A stretch of 64,000 bases of DNA, taken from the NCBI GenBank assembly GCA_964384945.1, contig CAYLMK010000005.1, positions 124,001-188,000 of the forward strand, given 5' to 3'. Position 1 is the first letter of the stretch, and each line of letters opens with the position of its first letter. This stretch comes from S015-6 sp964384945. GTDB lineage: Bacteria > Desulfobacterota > DSWW01. Made by a program: the position numbers and the translations under genes. Under the pieces are notes generated by a model that did not search any database, was not told the DNA's origin, and saw nothing but the letters and a program-made list of their open reading frames with translations. Below, in pieces: positions 46,209 through 53,741 of this stretch.

Positions 46209-46437
46209 GCTCCGCCTTCTCCTTTCGATCATGTGCCAGGGGGATCGAGGACCGAGTGTAGCGGCAATGCCCGGAAGGGGCAACTCCCCTGTCCGGGCCC
46301 CTGCCGCGTCCCCACGGCCTCAATAAATGTTTCCATTTACGTGCGAATCTGAGATAATATATGCAATATACATTTTTTTATTTTAGTAGATTATTGTGTG
46401 ATTTTCATAACCCCCACGCAACCCGGAGACAGGGAAG

Positions 46438-48609
46438 ATGAAGAGGTACGCTTTCGGCCTTTGCTTCGTTCTGGTCGCTCACCTTGCCGCCGCACCCCTC
46501 TGCCGCGCCGCCTACGACGTCGTCCGGCTCACCCAGAACAACTACGATGACGGCTACCCAAGCGCGGGCCTGCCCGACGAGTTCGGTTACGAACTCAATG
46601 ACGAAGGGACATGGGTCTGGCAGGGCTTCGACGGCCTGGACTGGGAGATCTTCGTCTCCACCGGAAGGACCCAGAACCCACCCGCCTTTACGAACCACCC
46701 GTACAACGACCAGAAGCCGGACATCAACAACGACGGGGCTCTGGTCTGGCAGCGGGGAAGTTCCACCACAAAGGGCGAGATCATGCTCGACACGGGTGCG
46801 GGCGCGATCAACATCTCCAACAGCCCGAACGATGATGACGGCAACCCGCGGATCGGCGACGGCGGCCACGTGGTCTGGGAACGGGACAACGGCCAGGACT
46901 TCGATGTCTTTCGCTACAACGGCTCGACCGCAAACAACCTTTCGAGCGACGGGTGGCACGACGACTATCGACCCCAGGTGAATGCTTACGGAAGCGTGGT
47001 CTGGGTGAAGGACCTCTCCTCGGATCCCGGGGGCAGGAAGGAGATCTATTTTTCCGACGGCGGAACGCCGATCAACCTCTCCAGCACCTACGACAAGGAG
47101 GACATCGATCCCCAGATCAACGACTCCGGCTGGGTGGTTTGGGCCGCACACGACGGCAACGACTACGAGATCTTCGTTTGGGACGGCCTGACCCCGGTCG
47201 CCTCGCACATCACCCAAATCACGAACAACTCGGTGGATGACTCCCGGCCCCGGATCAACAACGACGGGAGGGCCGTCTGGTACGCCTCGGACGGATCCGA
47301 CCCGGAAATCTACCTCTGGGACGGGGGCCCGATCATCCAGTTGACGACCAACGCGCTCGACGACAGGGACCCCGACATCAACCGGGCCGGCGAGGTCGTA
47401 TGGAGGACCTTTGTGTCTTCCGCCTGGCAGATCTTCCTCTGGGACGGCGAATGGCCGGCGGCGGCTCACACCACGCAGATCACCACGGACACCAACTGGG
47501 GCAAGGGTCCCCCGAAGATCAACGACAACCCGGCCCGACTCCAGAACGACATCCTCTGGAAGGGGAAGGAGGCCTACCTCGCTGTCGACCTGGAGATCTT
47601 CCTCGCCATCTCCTGCACGGACGAGGACGGAGACGGCTACTGCACCGAGGCGGAGCCGGGAGGGGACGACTGTGACGACGATCCCGGGGACGACCCGCCC
47701 GCGTGCGGTTCCTGTTCCTGCGGCGCCCGCGAATGCTCGGGGTGCGCGCGGTGCATCCACCCCGGGGTGGCGGAGATCTGCGACGGCATCGACAACAACT
47801 GCTTACAGGGCATCGACGAGGAGCCGGTCGCCTCCGCGAGCTGCCTGGACGTGTACTACTGCAACGGCCCGGAGTACTGCAGCGGCGGAGCCTGCCAACC
47901 GGGCACTCCGGTGAATTGCGACGACGGGGTGGACTGTACGTTGGACAGCTGCAACGAGGCGACCGACTCTTGCGACCATGCGCCCGACGACGCCCCGTGC
48001 AGCGACGGCCTGTGGTGCAACGGGGCCGAGACCTGCGACCCCCTGCTCGGCTGCCAGGCCGGCATCCCGCCGAACTGCAGCGACGGGGTAGACTGTACGC
48101 TGGACAGCTGCAACGAGGCGACCGACTCCTGCGACCATGCGCCCGACGACGCCTTGTGCGACGACGGCCTGCGGTGCAACGGGGCCGAGACCTGCGGCTC
48201 CCTGCTCGGCTGCCAGGCCGGCATCCCGGTGGATTGCACCGACGGCAACGACTGCACGAACGACGTCTGCAGCGAGACGGGAGACGTCTGTCAAGCGCTC
48301 TGCGGCGCAGCGGACGACCAGGACCCCTGCTGTTCGGACCCCGCCTGCGAGGGCGCCCCGGTTTGCGCCCCTCCTTCCTGCTTCATCGCAACGGCCGCGT
48401 TCGGGACGTCGATGGAAGGGAAGATCGAGGTCCTGCGGTCGTTCCGGGATGCGTACCTGATGAAGAGCTCCGCGGGGAGGACCCTTGTGCAGGCTTACTA
48501 CCGGCACGGCCCGCCCGTGGCGCGCGCCGTAGCCGAGCGGCAATGGCTCCGAACCCTGGTGCGCGCCCTCCTGCTGCCGGCGGTAGGGTTCGTCTCGCTG
48601 CTCATTTAG
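46438..48609 (+). CDS. Secreted repeat protein with MopE-type segment, cysteine-rich repeats and CFI-box C-terminus
   Basis: A 723-residue exported protein. The signal covers residues 1-24 (MKRYAFGLCFVLVAHLAAAP). A TolB/propeller-like region follows (about 25-385) with recurring units of the form 'DxxPxINNDGxxVWxxxDGxDxEIFxWDG'. A MopE-type metal-binding segment comes next (about 395-460; DEDGDGYCTEAEPGGDDCDD, then EICDGIDNNC). Two 53-residue cysteine-rich repeats (NCxDGVDCTLDSCNEATDSC) occupy about 493-598. The end is a CFI-box C-terminal domain (CFIATAAFGTSMEGKIEVLRSF), a proposed sorting signal. Codon repeats are conserved at DNA level, so the repeat is recent. Upstream DNA (46320-46420) is very AT-rich. 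Confidence 0.85.
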   Translation: MKRYAFGLCFVLVAHLAAAPLCRAAYDVVRLTQNNYDDGYPSAGLPDEFGYELNDEGTWVWQGFDGLDWEIFVSTGRTQNPPAFTNHPYNDQKPDINNDGALVWQRGSSTTKGEIMLDTGAGAINISNSPNDDDGNPRIGDGGHVVWERDNGQDFDVFRYNGSTANNLSSDGWHDDYRPQVNAYGSVVWVKDLSSDPGGRKEIYFSDGGTPINLSSTYDKEDIDPQINDSGWVVWAAHDGNDYEIFVWDGLTPVASHITQITNNSVDDSRPRINNDGRAVWYASDGSDPEIYLWDGGPIIQLTTNALDDRDPDINRAGEVVWRTFVSSAWQIFLWDGEWPAAAHTTQITTDTNWGKGPPKINDNPARLQNDILWKGKEAYLAVDLEIFLAISCTDEDGDGYCTEAEPGGDDCDDDPGDDPPACGSCSCGARECSGCARCIHPGVAEICDGIDNNCLQGIDEEPVASASCLDVYYCNGPEYCSGGACQPGTPVNCDDGVDCTLDSCNEATDSCDHAPDDAPCSDGLWCNGAETCDPLLGCQAGIPPNCSDGVDCTLDSCNEATDSCDHAPDDALCDDGLRCNGAETCGSLLGCQAGIPVDCTDGNDCTNDVCSETGDVCQALCGAADDQDPCCSDPACEGAPVCAPPSCFIATAAFGTSMEGKIEVLRSFRDAYLMKSSAGRTLVQAYYRHGPPVARAVAERQWLRTLVRALLLPAVGFVSLLI
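47914..48231 (+). repeat. Tandem 159-base coding repeat (two full units)
   Basis: Units 47914-48072 and 48073-48231 encode two 53-residue cysteine-rich repeats that are nearly identical in DNA. Shared blocks include GACAGCTGCAACGAGGCGAC and CTGCTCGGCTGCCAGGCCGG. A third, degenerate half-unit (DCTDGNDCTNDVC) follows. The near identity at silent sites points to a recent duplication or gene conversion. Confidence 0.85.
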
Positions 48610-48610
48610 A

Positions 48611-48652
48611 GGCCGTTTCAAGACGGCCGTCGGGCGGGCTCCGCCCGGCGGC
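48611..48652 (+). terminator. Two adjacent hairpins after the CFI-box gene
   Basis: GGCCGT (48611-48616) pairs with ACGGCC (48623-48628). Then CGGGCGG (48631-48637) pairs with CCGCCCG (48641-48647), extended by GCCG/CGGC on the outside. They begin directly after the stop codon but lack a T-run, so they may be a Rho-assisted or processing end. The remaining spacer to 48984 holds no convincing gene; a plus frame with tail SHLAESFGRVRSLASSGAYPAVL has coding-like bias but no start. Confidence 0.5.
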
Positions 48653-48984
48653 CCCTGGGTTGCCCCGGAAAGGCAGGCTTCCGCACGCATGCGCAGCGCA
48701 CAGGGAAAGCGAAGACGATCCTCGTCCCGGAGGACAAGAGGGGTTCGCACCTGGCAGAGAGCTTCGGTCGCGTCCGCTCCCTCGCATCCTCCGGAGCTTA
48801 CCCTGCCGTCCTTTGACGCGCTCAGGCTTGGGGAAGGCCGCCGTGGACCGCTTCGCAGACGGACCCTGCCCGCGCTTTTCGACAGGACGGTTCCGTCCGG
48901 ATGTTTGCTGAGAAGGCACGGTTCGGGCGGCCGGCAAGAAAGACCCATGTGCAACGCGGCGGATGGGCCTTTCTCAACGGCCTG

Positions 48985-49143
48985 CTAGGCAGGCTCGAAC
49001 ATATCCTTGGTAGCCCCGCAGACCGGGCATACCCAGTCGTCCGGGATGTCTGCGAAGGCCGTGCCGGGAGCGATTCCGCTGTCCGGATCCCCTACGCTCG
49101 GGTCATACTCATATCCGCAGACGGTGCACACATACTTTTTCAT
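48985..49143 (-). CDS. Rubredoxin
   Basis: A 52-residue one-iron electron carrier. The iron ligands are the two CxxC pairs: CTVCGYEYDP (about residues 6-9) and WVCPVCGATKDMF (about 39-42). Typical rubredoxin length. GGAGG precedes the ATG at 49143. It is the last gene of the co-oriented block with rubrerythrin, desulfoferrodoxin and Nqr; it can supply electrons to rubrerythrin and superoxide reductase. Confidence 0.97.
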   Translation of the reverse strand: MKKYVCTVCGYEYDPSVGDPDSGIAPGTAFADIPDDWVCPVCGATKDMFEPA

Positions 49144-49241
49144 TTTACGACTCCTCCTCTCTTCGGATGTTTGCGTTCCAGCTTCGGCTGTCATCGGCTT
49201 GGAAAACAGGCACACCGCGGCCCGTGAGGAAGGGCTCGCGG

Positions 49242-49697
49242 TCAACCGAACAGAACCGCCACCAGTTCTTCGGGTTCCAGCCGGAAGGCCGCGCCCCGTC
49301 CCTCAAAGAAGCCGTGGGCCTCGATGAAGTGCGTGGACAGATCCGACCATCTGACGGTCGCTCCCGTGTCGAGCCTCCGCACCGTCGTCATGGTCTTCGG
49401 ATAGCCTCCGGCGTGGGGCCAAGGGCAGACCGTCCGACCCCGATGCTCGTCGACCACGGCCTCTCGCTTTTCGTCGATCTTCACGGGAGTACCCAGACCC
49501 GCCTTTCCGAGGTCCGTAATCTCCCGCATACGGGCGGCGATTTCCCGTGCGGTGGTTCCCAGCCGCGACAGCGTGGCCGCATCGGTCTCGATGATCTCTT
49601 CAAGAATCCTGGTGTCCGGCCCCAGGAAGCCCCCCGCCACCATCCGGGAACTGCGCAGGACCTCCTCGAGCCGCTTTGCCTCGGGCGACCGCTTCAA
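49242..49697 (-). CDS. Unknown conserved-looking protein next to nqrF
   Basis: A 151-residue soluble protein with a basic, helical N-terminus (MKRSPEAKRLEEVLRSSRM). A segment GGFLGPDTRILEEIIETD comes next, and a C-terminal half with CPWPHAGGYPKTMTTVRRL and SDLSTHFIEAHGFFEGRG follows. The histidine-rich C-terminal half and single CPWPH motif could bind a metal or cofactor. The TTG start at 49697 is chosen because AAAGGAG lies 5-6 bases upstream; a TTG at 49715 is possible. It lies between nqrF (47 bases) and rubredoxin (98 bases). I do not know a named family. Confidence 0.8.
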   Translation of the reverse strand: MKRSPEAKRLEEVLRSSRMVAGGFLGPDTRILEEIIETDAATLSRLGTTAREIAARMREITDLGKAGLGTPVKIDEKREAVVDEHRGRTVCPWPHAGGYPKTMTTVRRLDTGATVRWSDLSTHFIEAHGFFEGRGAAFRLEPEELVAVLFG

Positions 49698-49744
49698 GAT
49701 CGCTCCTTTCTGCAAGGGAAACCGATTCGATCCCGACCCGCTTC

Positions 49745-50845
49745 TCAGGAGAACTTATCGTAGTAAATGCGCTCGAGCGGGATTCCGTGTCTCTTGAGCA
49801 CCACGATCGACGCATCGATCATGCCGGGGCTTCCGCACAGGTATGCCTCGTAAGATCCCGCCGTATTCAAGTTCCGGTCGAGGGCCTCCGTGACCAGCCC
49901 GGTCTCCCCCTTCCACCCGTTGCTCGATTCCGGCAAGGCCAGGACGGGGACGAACCGGAAGTTCGGGAGCCTGCTTTCAAAGGCCTTCATCTCCTCGACG
50001 AAAAAGAGATCCCTCGGGGTGTTCACGCCGAAGAAATAGGTGGCCCGCCGGGCGTTGCCCGTATTCACCATGTGGTGGAGCATGGACTTGATGGGCGCCA
50101 TGCCGGACCCCCCCGCCACGAAAACAATGGGCGCATCCGTCTGCGAGAGGCGAAAATCCCCGTACGGTCCGTTGATCCGCACCGGGTCCCCCACCTTGAG
50201 GTGGTCGAACATGTAGGTGGTGCAGATCCCGTTCGGGACGCGGCGAACGATGAGTTCGATGAATCCTTGATCGGCGGGATCGGAGGAAATCGAGTAGGCG
50301 CGATAGACCTCCTCGTCGCTTCCCTCGTAAGCCGGCGTGAAGACCTGCACGTAGTGGCCCGGAACGAAGTCCATCCGGTTCGGCTCCTTGAGTTCGAGCC
50401 GGAATTGCCGGATGTCGTAGGTCAGCTCGCGAATATCCACGCAGACGCACTGGTATTCCTGGATGGAGAGCAGTTCTTCAGGGATCCGGACGTGCACATC
50501 CTCGCGTACCTTGATCTGGCAGGAAAGCCGGACCCCCTCCTTTCTCTCCTTTTCGTCGAGATACGGCTCTTCGGTCGGCAGCAGGGGGCCGCCGCCCTTC
50601 AGAACCTTGACCTTGCAATACCCGCAGGAGCCGCGACCGCCGCAGGCACTCGGGATGAAGATCTTCTTCTGCGTGAGCGTCTCCAGCAGAGAAGCGCCCC
50701 CCCGGACCGTGAAGCCCTCTTCCTCGTTGATCCTGACCTCGCAGTCGCCATAGTTCGTGATGTACCGCTCGGCGACGACGAGCACTGCGGCAAGCCCGGC
50801 GCCGATCGCGCTGATCACGAATACGGAAAGGATCGTGGCGACCAT
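49745..50845 (-). CDS. nqrF: Na+-translocating NADH:quinone reductase subunit F
   Basis: The 366-residue NADH-oxidising entry subunit of Nqr. One N-terminal membrane helix (about 4-26) precedes a 2Fe-2S ferredoxin domain (CGGRGSCGYC near 68-77, last ligand in RLSCQIK near 109). A ferredoxin-reductase-like FAD domain follows (YRAYSISSDP, about 185) and the NADH domain (FVAGGSGMAPIKSMLHHM, about 253; YLCGSPGMIDAS, about 336). It ends RIYYDKFS, like other NqrF proteins. This subunit distinguishes the complex from Rnf. Six bases after nqrE. Confidence 0.95.
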   Translation of the reverse strand: MVATILSVFVISAIGAGLAAVLVVAERYITNYGDCEVRINEEEGFTVRGGASLLETLTQKKIFIPSACGGRGSCGYCKVKVLKGGGPLLPTEEPYLDEKERKEGVRLSCQIKVREDVHVRIPEELLSIQEYQCVCVDIRELTYDIRQFRLELKEPNRMDFVPGHYVQVFTPAYEGSDEEVYRAYSISSDPADQGFIELIVRRVPNGICTTYMFDHLKVGDPVRINGPYGDFRLSQTDAPIVFVAGGSGMAPIKSMLHHMVNTGNARRATYFFGVNTPRDLFFVEEMKAFESRLPNFRFVPVLALPESSNGWKGETGLVTEALDRNLNTAGSYEAYLCGSPGMIDASIVVLKRHGIPLERIYYDKFS

Positions 50846-50851
50846 ATCGGA

Positions 50852-51454
50852 TCAACTTCCTTGCAGGACGCCGGTGAACCCGATAAAGCCCAGGGCCATC
50901 AGGCCGGCGATGATGAGCGTGATTCCCGGCCCCTGCAGGCCTTTCGGAACACGCTCGACGGCCATCCTCTGGCGGATCCCGGCCATCGCCACGATGGCCA
51001 GCATCCATCCCACGCCGCTTCCGAAGCCGTAGCCGATCGTCACGAGCAGCGTGTATTCCCGAATCACCATGAAGAGCGAGGCGCCCAGGATGGCGCAGTT
51101 CACGGTGATCAGGGGCAGGAAGATCCCCAGATTCTGGTAGAGGACCGGAGAGTAACGCTCGAGAACCATCTCCACGAATTGAACGAAGGTTGCGATGATG
51201 ATGATAAAGAGGATGAAACGGAAGAATTCGAGCTCCAGGGGAACGAGGACGTACCTGTAGGCAAGCCAGTTGAGCAGGGTCGTGCAGGTATTCACGAAGA
51301 CAACTGCCAGACCCAGGCCCACCGAGGCATTGACCTGCCGGGAGACGGCAAGAAAGGAGCACATGCCCAGGAAGGTGGTCAGCAGGATGTTTCCCGTGAA
51401 GATCGCCGAGAAACAAACCACGAGCATTTGCCAGAGTTCCGCAGATACGTTCAT
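50852..51454 (-). CDS. nqrE: Na+-translocating NADH:quinone reductase subunit E
   Basis: A 200-residue six-helix membrane subunit of the NqrE/RnfA family. Conserved half-repeats carry the cysteines of the membrane iron site: TTFLGMCSF (about 26) and LPLITVNCAILGASLF (about 115). The ATG at 51454 overlaps the nqrD stop in an ATGA, which settles the start. Confidence 0.95.
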   Translation of the reverse strand: MNVSAELWQMLVVCFSAIFTGNILLTTFLGMCSFLAVSRQVNASVGLGLAVVFVNTCTTLLNWLAYRYVLVPLELEFFRFILFIIIIATFVQFVEMVLERYSPVLYQNLGIFLPLITVNCAILGASLFMVIREYTLLVTIGYGFGSGVGWMLAIVAMAGIRQRMAVERVPKGLQGPGITLIIAGLMALGFIGFTGVLQGS

Positions 51455-52122
51455 GCCTTCTTTCCCTCTTCTCCCGACCGGATCGACCGCAACATCCAGA
51501 CAAGGCAGGCCAGCGTGAAAAAGGCCCCCGGGGGCATGACCATGATGATCCACTTGTCCCAGGGGCCGGAAAAATAGGGCATGGGAACGCCCAGGACGGT
51601 TCCCATGCCAAGCAATTCACGCCAGAAGGCAACCAGGAGCAGCACGAAGCTGTAGCCCAGGCCGCAGAACAGGCCGTCCAGAAACGACTTGCCCGGCGGA
51701 TTGGATCGCGCGAAGGCCTCGCACCGGCCCATGACGATGCAGTTCGTGATGATCAGGCCCACGTAGGGACCCAGATTCCGGCTCATTTCCGGCCAGTAGG
51801 CCTTCAGGGCGAGATCCACCAGGATGACGTAAAAGGCGATGATCAGTGTCTGGACCATCATCCGGATCCTGTGGGGTGTCCACTCCCTCACCAGGGATAC
51901 GGTCAGGCAGCTCAACGCTGTGGTCCAGGTCAGGGCCAGGCACATGACCGCCGTGTTGAGCACGAGGTTGGTGACGGCCAGGGCGCTGCAGATCCCGAGC
52001 ACCTGGCGGAAGATCGGGTTGTTCTCCCAGAGCCCCTCCCGCATCGTCTTCCGGAGGACCGATTGTCTCTTTCGGGGCCGGGGCCTGGGGGGGACCGTTT
52101 CTAGGTCCGGGGCCGCACTCAT
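51451..52122 (-). CDS. nqrD: Na+-translocating NADH:quinone reductase subunit D
   Basis: A 223-residue membrane subunit of the NqrD/RnfE family, inverted-topology partner of NqrE. The N-terminal segment ENNPIFRQVLGICSALAVTN (about 33) and the second site GPYVGLIITNCIVMGRCEAFA (about 117) provide the shared iron ligand cysteines. A proline/arginine-rich N-terminal tail of about 25 residues is an extension relative to most members. It overlaps both neighbours by 4 bases. Confidence 0.95.
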   Translation of the reverse strand: MSAAPDLETVPPRPRPRKRQSVLRKTMREGLWENNPIFRQVLGICSALAVTNLVLNTAVMCLALTWTTALSCLTVSLVREWTPHRIRMMVQTLIIAFYVILVDLALKAYWPEMSRNLGPYVGLIITNCIVMGRCEAFARSNPPGKSFLDGLFCGLGYSFVLLLVAFWRELLGMGTVLGVPMPYFSGPWDKWIIMVMPPGAFFTLACLVWMLRSIRSGEEGKKA

Positions 52123-52745
52123 GATCCCTTGTCTCCGTTCGAGCGCAAGCCGGATCTCCAGCTCGCGACATCCTCATTGATGATACGCTCCAGGCGCGTA
52201 CTCGTCTGGGTGGCGCCGGTGATCGCATGCACCTCGTTTTCCCCGAGGGCGGAGCCGACCGGCAGGAGCGCGACGGGACGGCTGCCGACCGCTATGCGCT
52301 TGCCGTCGAACTGGGACCGGAAGGGCGGCTGCGCGATCTCCGCGCCCAGACCGGGGGTCTCGTGCTGCTCGTAGAACGAGATGCCCGTGATGGTGCCCAG
52401 GTCCGAAGCGATGCCGATGAATCCCCGGATCCTGTCCCAATACCCTTTTCCCTCCAGGGGCACCGCATAGGCGAGGACCGCGCCGTCCTCCTTGAGAACG
52501 TAGGCCCCTGCCGATTCGGCGGTCGGCTCGGACACCCGCTCCTGGAAGAGCCGGTGCATTTCCAGGGAAGAGGCCCCGGCGGGCAACTCGATGGGCAAGG
52601 CCTCCAGGACCGCCCGCTCGACGGCCAGCCTCTGGTTCGCCTCCACCCGCTCGCGGCTCGCGCGCGCGAGCCCGATCAGGAACGAGCTGAAGAACGCGGT
52701 GGCGACAAACATGTAGAGCACAGGATACCAGACCTTCTCCCGCAT
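52119..52745 (-). CDS. nqrC: Na+-translocating NADH:quinone reductase subunit C (FMN-binding)
   Basis: A 208-residue protein with one N-terminal membrane helix (about 7-27) and a periplasmic FMN-binding domain. The covalent FMN motif reads TGATQTS (176-182), with Thr179 as the expected attachment residue. The segment GYWDRIRGFIGIASDLGTITGISFYEQHETPG is typical. It is shorter than Vibrio NqrC (about 257) and nearer RnfG in size. FMN attachment needs an ApbE flavin transferase, which is not in the window. Confidence 0.93.
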   Translation of the reverse strand: MREKVWYPVLYMFVATAFFSSFLIGLARASRERVEANQRLAVERAVLEALPIELPAGASSLEMHRLFQERVSEPTAESAGAYVLKEDGAVLAYAVPLEGKGYWDRIRGFIGIASDLGTITGISFYEQHETPGLGAEIAQPPFRSQFDGKRIAVGSRPVALLPVGSALGENEVHAITGATQTSTRLERIINEDVASWRSGLRSNGDKGS

Positions 52746-53731
52746 CAGCCCGCCTTTCCTTGCGCTGCGGCAAGCCGTTTCTTCTTTCTCTCCTTCACGG
52801 CGTAGTCCATGATGGGGACGAACATGTTCGTGATGAGCACGGCAAACATATAGCCGGCATTGAACACGGAGAAATTGCGTATGACGATCGTCAGGACGGC
52901 CACCAGCACGGCATAGACGATCCGGGCCGGCTGTGTGCTCGGCGAGGAGACCGGGTCCGTGATGATAAAGAAGGCGCCGAACAGGAAGCCCTCGCTCAGG
53001 ATCGCCGTGAGGCCGTCATGGCAATGCCGGACCTCCAGCATGTGCAGGACCTGGTAGAGTGCGCTGTAGGCGACGATGTGGGTGAGGATCATGCTCCGGT
53101 TCGCGCTCTTCGTGTAATAGATGTAAAGTCCGCCGAGGAGAATCAGGAGCGCGCTCGTGGTCCCCATGGATCCGCTCATGCGCCCGAGGAGGAGTTCGAT
53201 CCACGCGGGGGGCGCGGCCTCGCCGAGCTTCGCGAGCGTCATGGGGGTCGCAGCCGTGATCGCATCCGGCGTGACCGCGGTGGTCCATTGCCCGAGCGCA
53301 CCCCACGGACCCTGTGCAGGCAAGGCCCACCGGGAGGTCATCGCAACGGGAAAGCAGATGTAGACGAAGCAGCGTCCGGCCATGGCCGGGTTGAACACAT
53401 TGCGGCCGAACCCGCCGAACACCTCCTTCCCGAAGGCGATGGCAAAGACGATGCCGATGACGACGACATGCCACGGCACGTTGGGCGGGATCACCAGGGC
53501 GAAGATGACGGCGCTCACGAAGACCGCCTCGGTGACCGGTTCGTTCCGCTTCCTGCAGAAGAGGTACTCCGTGAGAAACCCGAACAGGCAGGAAACGGCG
53601 ACCACGGCCAGGGAACGCCAGCCGAAGAAATACACCGAGCCGGCGATGCAGGGAATCGACGCGATCACCACGCGCCGCATGACCAACTGCTTTCTCAGGA
53701 TCGGCTTGGCCTTCTTCTCTGGGGTGCTCAT
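52745..53731 (-). CDS. nqrB: Na+-translocating NADH:quinone reductase subunit B
   Basis: A 328-residue polytopic subunit of the NqrB/RnfD family. Conserved segments include FGKEVFGGFGRNVFNPAMAG (about 100) and EGFLFGAFFIITDPVSSPSTQ (about 250). The covalent-FMN motif, usually SGAT, reads TAATPMT, with Thr162 at the expected position. It is shorter than Vibrio NqrB (about 415) because the N-terminal extension is missing. The start lies 10 bases after the DUF255 gene, with no nqrA in between. Confidence 0.93.
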   Translation of the reverse strand: MSTPEKKAKPILRKQLVMRRVVIASIPCIAGSVYFFGWRSLAVVAVSCLFGFLTEYLFCRKRNEPVTEAVFVSAVIFALVIPPNVPWHVVVIGIVFAIAFGKEVFGGFGRNVFNPAMAGRCFVYICFPVAMTSRWALPAQGPWGALGQWTTAVTPDAITAATPMTLAKLGEAAPPAWIELLLGRMSGSMGTTSALLILLGGLYIYYTKSANRSMILTHIVAYSALYQVLHMLEVRHCHDGLTAILSEGFLFGAFFIITDPVSSPSTQPARIVYAVLVAVLTIVIRNFSVFNAGYMFAVLITNMFVPIMDYAVKERKKKRLAAAQGKAG

Positions 53732-53741
53732 CTTTCCCGCT

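Noticed and set aside
47803..48954. 383-codon minus-strand frame opposite the cysteine-repeat region
   Set aside because: It is the antisense shadow of a repetitive coding sequence; its apparent repeats simply mirror the plus-strand ones.
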